Source of the DNA: Deltaproteobacteria bacterium
GTDB taxonomy: Bacteria > Desulfobacterota > Desulfobacteria > Desulfobacterales > JAFDDL01
NCBI GenBank assembly: GCA_019310865.1
Contig: JAFDDL010000013.1
Coordinates: forward strand, 1 to 17,812
Length of the DNA stretch: 17,812 bases
Direction of reading: 5' to 3'
The translations under genes and the position numbers were made by a program. Below, one piece after another: positions 1 through 6,945 of the stretch. Within the stretch, counting starts at the first letter, position 1. The number at the start of each line of letters is the position of its first letter. The notes beneath the pieces are model-generated. The model had not been told where the DNA came from. It saw only the letters and a list, made by a program, of their open reading frames with translations, and ran no database searches.

Positions 1-1077
1 GGCACAACCCGGCAACACCAGCTACCGCTGCCTGAAATGAGCCTGAAGCCCTATTTCGGACGGATGCTTCGCCGGGATTTCACTTTTGATCAATTTGTGG
101 TCAGCGGAAACAACGACTTTGCATACACCGCTGCGCTGTGCCAGGCCAATCAAAAAAAGATGGGACAGCAAACCCTGATGCTGCTCAGCAAATCCGGAAT
201 GGGTAAAAGCCACCTGTCCCAGGCCATTGGCCACCATATCCTGTCCAAAAGGCCCACGGAGCGGGTACACTATATCACAGCGGAAGATTTCACCAATGAG
301 ATGGTCCTGGCATATCGAAACAATCATATGGATAAATTCAAAAAGAAATACCGGGGCCAGTGTGACGTTCTGTTGCTCGAGGATATCCATTTTTTAAGTG
401 GGAAAGAACGCACCCAGGAAGAACTGTCCGCCACCCTGGACACCTTGAACGATTCGGGAAAGGAGATCATCCTCACAAGTTGCTTCACCCCACGGGAAAT
501 CCCGAAACTATCTCCCCAGCTCACATCTCGGCTGTCTGCGGGGCTGGTAACCCAGATTGAACCGCCGAATTTCAGAACCCGTGTCCGGATATTACAGAAA
601 AAAGCGATGGCCAACGAAGTGCATCTACCCCAGGATGTACTCCGATACCTGGCCGAATCGCTTTCTGAAGATGTTCGCCAATTGGAAAGCGGCCTGATCA
701 GTCTGCTGGCCAAGTCGACGCTGCTTCAACAACCGATTGACATCCCACTAGCGGAAAGCGTCCTGAAACATATTGCCCAACAGCGAAAATCGATCACGAT
801 AGAATCCATTAAGAAACTGGTTTGTCAGCAGTTTAGCCTTTCCATTCAAGACATCGTATCACGCTCCCGGAAACAGCAGGTTGTAAGACCCCGCCAAATT
901 GCCATGTACCTGTCGCGCCGGCACACCGACGCACCGCTTCAGGCCATTGGGAAAAGTTACAACCGCTACCATGCAACAACCCTGCACGCCATCAATTGCG
1001 TGGAAAGTGCAATCAAACGAAATGGTCCAATCAGAAAACAATTGGAGATACTCGAAAAAAAATTAAATGATAGATAA
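1..1077 (+). CDS. dnaA: DnaA-family replication initiator, 5' end outside window
   Basis: DnaA is an AAA+ ATPase that binds and opens the replication origin. The frame is open from base 1. The first ATG (37) has no ribosome binding site, so the true start and domain I probably lie upstream. From that ATG: Walker A SKSGMGKS (about 51-58), Walker B with LLLEDIHF, sensor/arginine-finger stretch LTSRLSAGLVTQIEPP, then domain IV with RPRQIAMYLSRR and the DNA-binding helix NRYHATTLHA near the C-terminus. These differ from the textbook forms (GxxGxGKT, DDIQF, GGRDHTTV). My recollection is that Desulfobacterales DnaA proteins carry such variants, so this may be the lineage's ordinary initiator rather than a paralogue. 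The stop overlaps the next gene by 11 bases. No dnaN and no cluster of DnaA boxes is seen here. Confidence 0.88.
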   Translation, partial: GTTRQHQLPLPEMSLKPYFGRMLRRDFTFDQFVVSGNNDFAYTAALCQANQKKMGQQTLMLLSKSGMGKSHLSQAIGHHILSKRPTERVHYITAEDFTNEMVLAYRNNHMDKFKKKYRGQCDVLLLEDIHFLSGKERTQEELSATLDTLNDSGKEIILTSCFTPREIPKLSPQLTSRLSAGLVTQIEPPNFRTRVRILQKKAMANEVHLPQDVLRYLAESLSEDVRQLESGLISLLAKSTLLQQPIDIPLAESVLKHIAQQRKSITIESIKKLVCQQFSLSIQDIVSRSRKQQVVRPRQIAMYLSRRHTDAPLQAIGKSYNRYHATTLHAINCVESAIKRNGPIRKQLEILEKKLNDR

Positions 1078-2464
1078 CCGGTTGTATAAAAAAATCCAAC
1101 AGGTGGTTGGTAAGGCCCACTGCAGCCGGGATCGGGAAGATCTTGTCTGCTATGCCTATGACGCCACTGCCCAGGTTTACTTGCCGGACATTGTGGTATT
1201 CCCCAAAACAGTTGATGAAATTTCGGAATTGGTTCGCCTGGCCAATGAAAATCGATTTTTCGTGATCCCGCGGGGCGGCGGCAGCGGCGCTACGGGCGGC
1301 TCGCTGGCGACACGTGGCGGTATGGTGCTGGTAACCACCCGGATGAATCGGATTCTGCGTATTGATACGGACAACCTCGTCGCCCATGCACAACCGGGCG
1401 TTATCACAAGTCATCTGCATGGAGAAGTTGAAAAGGTCGGGCTCTATTATCCCCCGGACCCATCGAGTTCTGAATTTTCCACACTGGGCGGAAATCTGGC
1501 CGAGTGCGCAGGGGGCCCAAGGGCCGTAAAATACGGCGTTACACGCGATTACGTTCTGGGCATTCAGGCCGTAACCGGAACCGGAGCGGTAATCGAGACC
1601 GGGGTTCAAACGGTAAAGGGCGTGGTTGGATATGACCTGACCCGGCTACTGGTCGGCTCAGAAGGAACGCTCGGGATCATTACCCGAATGGCGCTTCGCC
1701 TTTTGCCCAAACCCAAAGCCATTCGCACCATGACTGCGACTTTCCCGAATATGGCCCAGGCAGCCCGGAGCGTATCGGAGATCATTCGCAATGGGCTCAT
1801 ACCCAGAACGGTCGAGTTTCTGGACCAGGCATCACTGGTGTGCGCGGAAAATTACCTCCATGTGGGACTGCCGGTAACCGCCGGCGCCCTTTTGCTCATT
1901 GAAACGGATGGAACTGCAGAACAAGCCGATCAAGCTATGGATCTTCTATCGGAGCTATGTCGAAACCAGGGAGCCACGCAGATTCACTTGGCTGAAACCC
2001 GGGAGGCAGCCGATCGTCTCTGGCAGGCACGAAAGGCCCTCTCACCCGCCATGTTTCAATATGGTCCGGATAAAATAAACGAAGATATCGTGGTACCGCG
2101 CAGCAAGATTCCAGAGATGCTATCCAAAATTAATGAAATTCGGGATCAAACCGGTCTTTCGATAATCTGTTTCGGCCATGCCGGTGACGGTAATATTCAC
2201 GTGAACATTATGCTGGACAAATCGGTTTCCGAGCAACTTAAAAAGGCCGAATCGGCTGTTGAACGCCTGTTTGATGAGACCTTGGTCATGGGGGGAACCA
2301 TCAGCGGCGAACATGGGGTGGGGATATCCAAGCGGCCTTACATTTCAAAAGAGATCGGGCCAATCGCATTAGACCTGATGAAGCAGATCAAATCGGTTTT
2401 TGATCCCAATGGCATACTAAACCCCGGGAAAATTTTTCCTGACATTCCCCGGCAAGGATCTTAA
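1067..2464 (+). CDS. GlcD-family FAD-linked oxidase (D-lactate/glycolate dehydrogenase type)
   Basis: A 465-residue flavoprotein of the FAD_binding_4 / FAD-oxidase_C family, which oxidises 2-hydroxy acids such as D-lactate or glycolate and passes electrons on, often to a separate Fe-S subunit. The FAD domain covers about 38-175, with PRGGGSGATGGS (68-79), PPDPSSSEFSTLGGN (129-143) and the run from AGGPRAVKYG to DYVLG. The C-terminal substrate domain (about 215-457) holds GHAGDGNIHVN (370-380) and the family signature GTISGEHGVG (410-419). Length is normal. The ATG at 1067 lies inside the end of dnaA. A GGAG at 1044-1047 is too far upstream to be convincing, so translation may be coupled to dnaA. 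No GlcF-like Fe-S partner follows, so the substrate and electron acceptor cannot be fixed from context. Confidence 0.92.
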   Translation: MIDNRLYKKIQQVVGKAHCSRDREDLVCYAYDATAQVYLPDIVVFPKTVDEISELVRLANENRFFVIPRGGGSGATGGSLATRGGMVLVTTRMNRILRIDTDNLVAHAQPGVITSHLHGEVEKVGLYYPPDPSSSEFSTLGGNLAECAGGPRAVKYGVTRDYVLGIQAVTGTGAVIETGVQTVKGVVGYDLTRLLVGSEGTLGIITRMALRLLPKPKAIRTMTATFPNMAQAARSVSEIIRNGLIPRTVEFLDQASLVCAENYLHVGLPVTAGALLLIETDGTAEQADQAMDLLSELCRNQGATQIHLAETREAADRLWQARKALSPAMFQYGPDKINEDIVVPRSKIPEMLSKINEIRDQTGLSIICFGHAGDGNIHVNIMLDKSVSEQLKKAESAVERLFDETLVMGGTISGEHGVGISKRPYISKEIGPIALDLMKQIKSVFDPNGILNPGKIFPDIPRQGS

Positions 2465-2694
2465 TGAATCTGGTCCGTCAAATCTTCCACGTCCACCAAA
2501 TCTTCCAGCAACTCCAATCGCAGATTTTGCTCCTGTTCAATGGAACAGCGCATGTTTAGTACGCAATGGCGCATGCAGATGAGATTATGTCGGTTGAAAT
2601 TTCCGAAACAACCCAGATGTCTGTCTAAAGACATTTTTAATTTATTGGTCTTTGCTCTGTGTAAAGTTTCCATTATCGCAGCATACAATTCCAT
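2461..2694 (-). CDS. Small Cys-rich protein, function unknown
   Basis: A 77-codon frame read from the ATG at 2694. The part that looks constrained starts near Met21 (ATG at 2634) and holds a spaced cysteine set: C29 in GCFGNF, C40 and C44 in ICMRHC, C50 in MRCSIEQ, followed by an acidic helix ending LVDVEDLTDQIH. Four cysteines spaced C-x10-C-x3-C-x5-C suggest a metal site. The pattern resembles small uncharacterised proteins I associate with deltaproteobacteria, but I cannot name a family. Neither start has a clear ribosome binding site. The gene begins 16 bases after the monophosphatase stop on the same strand, and its stop overlaps the convergent oxidase stop (2461-2464). It is probably real; the start is uncertain (2694 or 2634). 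Confidence 0.6.
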   Translation of the reverse strand: MELYAAIMETLHRAKTNKLKMSLDRHLGCFGNFNRHNLICMRHCVLNMRCSIEQEQNLRLELLEDLVDVEDLTDQIH

Positions 2695-2710
2695 TCAAAA
2701 TATTACGTAT

Positions 2711-3487
2711 TCATAACGACAGCAGCGACTGCATTTGCTGGTGGATCTTACCGTTCGTCGCCAGGATTTCCTTCATTTGCATTTGAAACGGGCGGTTGGA
2801 AAAATCGGTCACCATTCCGCCAGCCTCTCTGACAATGAGCTCACCGGCTGCGGTATCCCATGGATTCAAATTCTGCTCCCAGAAACCATCAAACCGACCA
2901 CAGGCCACATAGCATAAATCGATGGCGGCGGAGCCGAACCGTCGCACCGCTCGGGCTGCCGACAGACATTGCTGAAAACGGGTTATCAACGGCATGATGT
3001 GCGCTTTGAAATCATAGGGGAACCCGGTCACCAACAGACTTTCCGAAACCAGCGGTTCAACAGAGACAGCGATGGAAAGCGCATTTAGCATCGCGCCACC
3101 ATTTTTAACGGCGGAAAACATCTCACCACTGTCGGGATTGAAAACAACCCCCACCACCGTTTCACCTTTATGTGCGACAGCGATGGAAACCGCATATGTG
3201 CTAAGCCCATGTGCATAGTTGGTGGTACCGTCCAGCGGATCGATAATCCAAGAAAATGGGCTATCCATTACCATTTCACCGCTTTCTTCAGCCAAAATAC
3301 CATGGCCCGGAAAATCAGTTCGAATGGCTTCGATAATCACCTCTTCCGAAGCCACGTCCGCTTCGGTCACAAGGTCATTGGCTGCCTTTTTCCGTATCCC
3401 GGTCAGATGCCCGTGATAGGAACGAAGCACATCCCCCGCCTCATGGGCGGCCTGAAAGGCAGTTTTTAAGATGGGCTCATAATCCAT
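2711..3487 (-). CDS. Inositol-monophosphatase-family phosphatase (SuhB-like)
   Basis: A 258-residue Mg-dependent phosphatase of the IMPase family, which removes phosphate from inositol-1-phosphate or related sugar phosphates. Both family signatures are intact: the metal-binding motif WIIDPLDGTTN (80-90, ligands D83 and D86), the preceding AEESG with E67/E68, and WDTAAGELIVREAGG (210-224, D211). Length is typical. The ATG at 3487 lacks a Shine-Dalgarno sequence. A TTGACT at 3521-3526 on the minus strand, with a weak TAACGT about 18 bases on, would place transcription just before the ATG, so near-leaderless expression is possible but weakly supported. It is followed by the small Cys protein. 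Family members vary in substrate (inositol phosphate, fructose-1,6-bisphosphate, NADP, PAP), so the exact reaction is open. Confidence 0.93.
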   Translation of the reverse strand: MDYEPILKTAFQAAHEAGDVLRSYHGHLTGIRKKAANDLVTEADVASEEVIIEAIRTDFPGHGILAEESGEMVMDSPFSWIIDPLDGTTNYAHGLSTYAVSIAVAHKGETVVGVVFNPDSGEMFSAVKNGGAMLNALSIAVSVEPLVSESLLVTGFPYDFKAHIMPLITRFQQCLSAARAVRRFGSAAIDLCYVACGRFDGFWEQNLNPWDTAAGELIVREAGGMVTDFSNRPFQMQMKEILATNGKIHQQMQSLLSL

Positions 3488-3565
3488 AGGAGATAGACGT
3501 TACAAAATTTTTATAGAAAAAGTCAATGGCTTTTAAAGCTGTTTCCAGGGTAACCGAACCAACCA

Positions 3566-4585
3566 TCAACCGCCGATAGCAGACATGTCGTCCTGAAGGC
3601 ATTCAGATCCATTCCGATCAAGGTCGTGGGATTCCGGTTTTAAGCGAACTGACGATAGGAGGAGTTCTTTCAACTCATCGTTCGAACAGCCGGACCGTAG
3701 AGGCGTTTTCAGATCGATGAAACGGTCCGACAGCAGGCACACACGCAGCCGACCGCTGGCGGTCAGCCGCAACCGGTTGCATGTGCGACAGAAGTGGTGG
3801 CTGATAGGGCTGATGAATCCAACCTCGCCCAAGGCGCCCTCAAACTTGTACCGCATGGCCGGCCCGCCCTCCCCGGAAAGTGTAACGGGAATCAGGGGCC
3901 CCAGATCAGCAAGTTTCGCTTTTATTTCGGATGAAAGGATTCGCTGGCTTGCCTCTATGCCGGAATCGCCGATGGGCATGTACTCGATAAACCGGACATG
4001 AAATGGGTATTGAAAGGAGAGCTCCGCGAATTTTTTCAGCTCGTCATCATTGAAACCTCGAATGGCAACCACATTGAGTTTGATGGGGTAAAATCCTTGC
4101 TTATGAGCCGACATCACCGCCTTCCACACCCGGGTCAGCACATCATGGCCGGTAATCTGCTTGATTTTCTGTCGATCCAGACTGTCCAAACTGATATTGA
4201 TTCGCCGGATACCGGCATCCCAAATGGTTTTCAACTTTTCATTGAGCCCAACACCGTTGGTGGTCAATGAGACATCCGTCAGCCCGTCAATCTGTGTCAG
4301 TCGATGTAAAAAGCTGTAAACGCCCTTTCGAACCAGCGGTTCACCCCCGGTCACGCGCACCTTTGAGATTCCCAGGCCGACCGCCACCGTCACGATACGT
4401 TCGATTTCTTCGTAACGCAGAATCTCCGTATGGGGCAGCTTGGGCAACCCGGAATAGGGATTGCAGTAAACACAGTTGAGGTTACATTGATCGGTAATGG
4501 ATACTCGCAGGTAGCTCAATCGACGATTGTAAGTGTCGATGAGTGCCGCTTGGTTCGGTTTTTTTGACTCTTTGTCCATATGCAT
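3566..4585 (-). CDS. moaA: GTP 3',8-cyclase MoaA (molybdenum cofactor synthesis)
   Basis: A radical-SAM enzyme that rearranges GTP in the first step of molybdopterin synthesis. With the ATG at 4585 the protein has 339 residues. The SAM cluster is C34-x3-C38-x2-C41 (in TDQCNLNCVYC). VTGGEPLVRK follows, and the second Fe-S cluster is C266-x2-C269-x13-C283 in HHFCRTCNRLRLTASGRLRVC. The protein ends MSAIGG; a C-terminal Gly-Gly is the conserved catalytic tail of MoaA. Start choice: a TTG at 4621 behind GAGGGG would add 12 residues and overlap gpgS by 35 bases; ATG 4585 or 4579 lies just past the gpgS stop and fits better. No other moa, moe or molybdoenzyme gene is in the window. Confidence 0.94.
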   Translation of the reverse strand: MHMDKESKKPNQAALIDTYNRRLSYLRVSITDQCNLNCVYCNPYSGLPKLPHTEILRYEEIERIVTVAVGLGISKVRVTGGEPLVRKGVYSFLHRLTQIDGLTDVSLTTNGVGLNEKLKTIWDAGIRRINISLDSLDRQKIKQITGHDVLTRVWKAVMSAHKQGFYPIKLNVVAIRGFNDDELKKFAELSFQYPFHVRFIEYMPIGDSGIEASQRILSSEIKAKLADLGPLIPVTLSGEGGPAMRYKFEGALGEVGFISPISHHFCRTCNRLRLTASGRLRVCLLSDRFIDLKTPLRSGCSNDELKELLLSSVRLKPESHDLDRNGSECLQDDMSAIGG

Positions 4586-4586
4586 T

Positions 4587-5561
4587 TCAGTCGATGTTGA
4601 ATTTTTCGCGGTACTCCGCAATTTCCCCTCTGGGCGGCCTTTCCCGCCCCTGCATCTCAGCGCAATCCGGTTCGTACTGATTTCCCTCCAGTTTATACTG
4701 TATCATTTCATCGAACATTTCTGAATGAATATTTATCCGGTTTAATTTTTCCAACCGTGCCAAAAAGGTTTTCTGTATGACAAAGGACATTTTTCCAAGC
4801 GCTTTGGTGTCCTGGTTTCGGTGGATGCGTCGTTCCAGGTCGACTTGGGCAATCACATCCAACCCCCACCGTTCGAAAATGTCCATGATTATGCTGGTTT
4901 CCACACCGTATCCGATGGGAAACGGAATCTGCTCGAACATATCCCGGTACCCGGCATACTCACCAGAAAGCGGTTGGAGTATCTGTGTCAGCTCCGGAAA
5001 AAATAAAGAAAAAAGGGGCCGAATGACCAACTCGGTCACCCGACCGCCACCGGTGGGCCGAATATCATGCTTACCGACGGTGATGGGCCGATCATAAAAT
5101 GCCTTGGTGTATTTCAGGTTATCGAACATCAGCAAAGGGCCGAGCAACCCATACACAAACCGGTGGTGAATATTTTTAATGTCCGCATCCAAATAAATAA
5201 TAATGTCTCCCTGGGTAATGTAAAGCGCCTTCCAGAGATTTTCACCTTTCCCCCGGTAACTGGGCAGTCTGGGAAGGATATCGTCAGCTACATAGACATC
5301 TGCACCATAAATAGCCGCAATTTCACGGGTTTTGTCTGTCGACCCGGAATCCACCACGACGATCTCGTCCAGAAGCGGATGCCGGGTCATGAGCTCCGAC
5401 TTCATGATCAGGATTTCCTTTCCGATGGTCTTCTCCTCGTTGAGCGTCGGTAGGCAGAGTGAAATGCGCAAGCCCCGATTGCGCTTCTGTTCCACCAATT
5501 TCCCGATATTCTTGAATTGGGAATAATGAAAGGTGTTTGTATCCAACCATTTATTCTTCAT
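4587..5561 (-). CDS. gpgS: Glucosyl-3-phosphoglycerate synthase (GT-A glycosyltransferase)
   Basis: GpgS joins NDP-glucose and 3-phosphoglycerate to give glucosyl-3-phosphoglycerate, the precursor of glucosylglycerate, an osmolyte favoured under nitrogen limitation or salt stress. The 324-residue protein has the GT-A opening ISLCLPTLNEEKTIG (about 33-47), VVVDSGSTDKT, the metal-binding DAD in IIYLDADIK (125-127), GGGRVTEL (171-178), the acceptor-loop signature of the family, and H247 in RRIHRNQ, matching the family's C-terminal metal-ligand histidine. The start at ATG 5561 has GGAG 6 bases upstream and overlaps the preceding gene by 11 bases; the longer TTG start at 5579 is less likely. moaA begins one base after its stop. 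No recognisable GpgP phosphatase (HAD or mutase type) is nearby. Confidence 0.92.
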   Translation of the reverse strand: MKNKWLDTNTFHYSQFKNIGKLVEQKRNRGLRISLCLPTLNEEKTIGKEILIMKSELMTRHPLLDEIVVVDSGSTDKTREIAAIYGADVYVADDILPRLPSYRGKGENLWKALYITQGDIIIYLDADIKNIHHRFVYGLLGPLLMFDNLKYTKAFYDRPITVGKHDIRPTGGGRVTELVIRPLFSLFFPELTQILQPLSGEYAGYRDMFEQIPFPIGYGVETSIIMDIFERWGLDVIAQVDLERRIHRNQDTKALGKMSFVIQKTFLARLEKLNRINIHSEMFDEMIQYKLEGNQYEPDCAEMQGRERPPRGEIAEYREKFNID

Positions 5562-6153
5562 CGCAGACTCCGCTGTCAATGGCCATGAGGGTGCCGATTA
5601 ACTGGGCGATGCCCGTGTACATGGGCTCAATTTCCATGGTGGCGTTGTCCATAAAAAAATTGGTTCCGTGGGTAATCCCCAAGGTCACCGCCGGCACGTT
5701 ATGGGCTAGAAAAATCGCCAGGGAGGACTCGCTCGGCTCGCTTACCGGCTTCAGATTCAGCTTGCGCATGACAGCGACGGCATTTTTCACCAGTGGATGG
5801 TTGAATTGAAGCCGCGCAGCGTTCAAATTGCTGATGGTCTTCAGGCGCAGCTTCACTTCGTTTTCATGGCCAACTCCTGCCACAACATCCTGAATATCCA
5901 GGTAGAGGGATCGGACCATTTCATCGGAATCGCTTCGAATTTCAAATCCGAGCTTGGCATCATAGGCAATCTTCCCATGGTCCACACCACCGGATATTTT
6001 TCCGATGATGATGCGCGTTCGGGGTCGCTGGGGCATGCGAATCTGTAGAACCTGATTGACCACATTGTTTATGATCAGAATTGCGTTGGGCTTGAATTTG
6101 TGAATCAATCCCCGGGTTCGCGGAATATTGCACTCGATTTCAGCCCGTATCAT
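5551..6153 (-). CDS. M20-like peptidase homologue, C-terminal part (after in-frame TAG)
   Basis: A 200-residue frame carrying the dimerisation domain and C-terminal catalytic half of an M20 metallopeptidase fold. Family-like stretches are IGKISGGVDHG (50-60), LGFEIRSDSDEM (68-79) and PAVTLGITHGTNFFMDN (154-170), ending ATMEIEPMYTG. The final metal-binding histidine of active M20 enzymes (GGNAHxxDE) appears replaced by Phe in GTNFFMDN. Its ATG (6153) sits two codons after the TAG that ends the preceding frame, in the same phase, so the two parts read as one protein of about 394 residues apart from that codon. A weak AGGA precedes the ATG, so reinitiation into a separate subunit is possible. 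It overlaps gpgS by 11 bases. Confidence 0.75.
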   Translation of the reverse strand: MIRAEIECNIPRTRGLIHKFKPNAILIINNVVNQVLQIRMPQRPRTRIIIGKISGGVDHGKIAYDAKLGFEIRSDSDEMVRSLYLDIQDVVAGVGHENEVKLRLKTISNLNAARLQFNHPLVKNAVAVMRKLNLKPVSEPSESSLAIFLAHNVPAVTLGITHGTNFFMDNATMEIEPMYTGIAQLIGTLMAIDSGVCDEE

Positions 6154-6159
6154 GGCATC

Positions 6160-6162
6160 CTA
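6160..6162 (-). other. In-frame amber codon inside the M20-like gene
   Basis: On the minus strand the reading is GRLNYY-TAG-DAMIRAEIEC with no change of frame. Homologues of this fold run straight through the segment. A single base change from Ser (TCG), Tyr, Gln or Leu codons would create it. selA and the glutamate synthase fusion also end in TAG in this window, so TAG serves as a normal stop here. Confidence 0.85.
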
Positions 6163-6735
6163 GTAATAATTTAATCGCCCCAGTTCAATTCCCTCGATGC
6201 AAACCGCCCCGAGAATCGGCTTATCCCAGGTTTTGAGCAGATGCCGAATACCCCGCAGATTGCCCTTCCCGATGGATTGGATTACACCGACCAAAACAAT
6301 GTCAGACCGAAATCGGAGTCCGAGCTGTTTAAATACCTCCGGCATGGAGGCCAGAATCCCCACCCCCAGTGAATTGTCCAATATCCCTGCACCGCTGATC
6401 GTATTTTCTTTTACAATGTAATTATATCCTAAATCCAGGGAAGAAAATGGTCCAAAATCCTTTGAAAAAAATGTGTCAACATGGGCCACCACCATAATGG
6501 GCGGTCGGCTATCGTCGCTACCGCGAATAATGCCAATGGGGTTGTGGTAACTGTCGGTGGTCACCTCGTCCACATTCGATTCCACAAGACGTTCCATGAA
6601 AACATTGGCACGTTTTTTCTCTTTGAACGTGGGGGAGGGTGTTTGACCAATCAAGATGATATTGGTGATGATGGTCTCTTTGATGCTTTTCAGTTTTTCA
6701 ACAAAAACCGGCAGCTGGGTCAGAAATTCGTCCAT
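6160..6735 (-). CDS. M20-like peptidase homologue, N-terminal part (ends at in-frame TAG)
   Basis: A 191-residue N-terminal half of an M20-family metallopeptidase fold. Visible sites are the first metal motif VVAHVDT (H85, D87), the bridging aspartate D120 in GAGILDNSLG, and IEG (E181) just before the break. Where active enzymes have the catalytic/metal Glu-Glu (GEEGxGxLRG), this protein reads QSIGKGNLRG (about 153-162), so both glutamates are missing. The ATG at 6735 has a strong GGAGG 5 bases upstream. The frame stops at TAG 6160-6162 and continues in the same phase into the next entry. Whether this is a nonsense-mutated gene, a read-through gene or two subunits cannot be decided from sequence alone. 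Loss of key residues in both halves suggests a non-catalytic role, or decay. Confidence 0.78.
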   Translation of the reverse strand: MDEFLTQLPVFVEKLKSIKETIITNIILIGQTPSPTFKEKKRANVFMERLVESNVDEVTTDSYHNPIGIIRGSDDSRPPIMVVAHVDTFFSKDFGPFSSLDLGYNYIVKENTISGAGILDNSLGVGILASMPEVFKQLGLRFRSDIVLVGVIQSIGKGNLRGIRHLLKTWDKPILGAVCIEGIELGRLNYY

Positions 6736-6800
6736 GCTTGCCTCCGATTATCTGCAATGGCGGCTGTCAGAGTGGCTTGTTGGCTTTGACACCTTCAGCG

Positions 6801-6829
6801 GTATGGAATGAATGTAACATTTACCATAC
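6801..6829. promoter_or_regulatory. Inverted repeat over the candidate -10, possible operator
   Basis: Arms gtatgg (6801-6806) and ccatac (6824-6829) are exact complements. Inside them aatg and catt extend the symmetry with a 2-base bulge. It overlaps the candidate -10 element, where a repressor could act. No regulator family can be named. Confidence 0.3.
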
Positions 6830-6852
6830 ACCAACGCGCTTTACTGGGTCAA
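6823..6852 (-). promoter_or_regulatory. Candidate sigma70-type promoter for the M20-like/gpgS/moaA set
   Basis: Minus strand: -35 TTGACC (6847-6852), an 18-base spacer, then -10 TATGGT (6823-6828). The expected start near 6816 gives a leader of about 80 bases to the ATG at 6735. A dyad (GTATGG/CCATAC, 6801-6806 and 6824-6829) overlaps the -10 element and could be an operator. This rests on pattern matching only. Confidence 0.4.
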
Positions 6853-6883
6853 GGATGCTGAGAGGAATGGGGTCGTTTGACAA

Positions 6884-6945
6884 GGGGTCGCATCTTAATT
6901 ATTAACTGTATTTTACCTTACAGTTAATAATTAAGATGCGACCCC
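6884..6945. repeat. Perfect 27-bp inverted repeat with 8-base loop (REP/MITE-like)
   Basis: Arm 6884-6910 (starting ggggtcgcatcttaatta) is the exact reverse complement of arm 6919-6945; the loop is ttttacct (6911-6918). The arms have a GC-rich outer end and an AT-rich inner part. No T-run follows on either side, so it does not look like a classical terminator. A partial copy of the outer end, ggggtcg, occurs at 6869-6875. The right arm encodes the last residues (GVAS) and TAA stop of cobA/hemD, as expected if a palindromic element inserted at the gene end. No transposase is present, and the element is not repeated elsewhere in the window. Confidence 0.85.

Noticed and set aside
1..1200. Replication origin beside dnaA
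   Set aside because: No cluster of TTATCCACA-like boxes or AT-rich unwinding region is visible in this window.
1031..1609. 192-codon minus-strand frame
   Set aside because: Antisense to the FAD oxidase, whose motifs are clear.
6160..6162. Selenocysteine at the interrupted codon (because selA is nearby)
   Set aside because: Selenocysteine uses UGA; this codon is UAG.
6884..6945. Inverted repeat as a Rho-independent terminator
   Set aside because: No T-run follows either arm and the stem is far longer than usual; called as a repeat, though a terminating role is not excluded.
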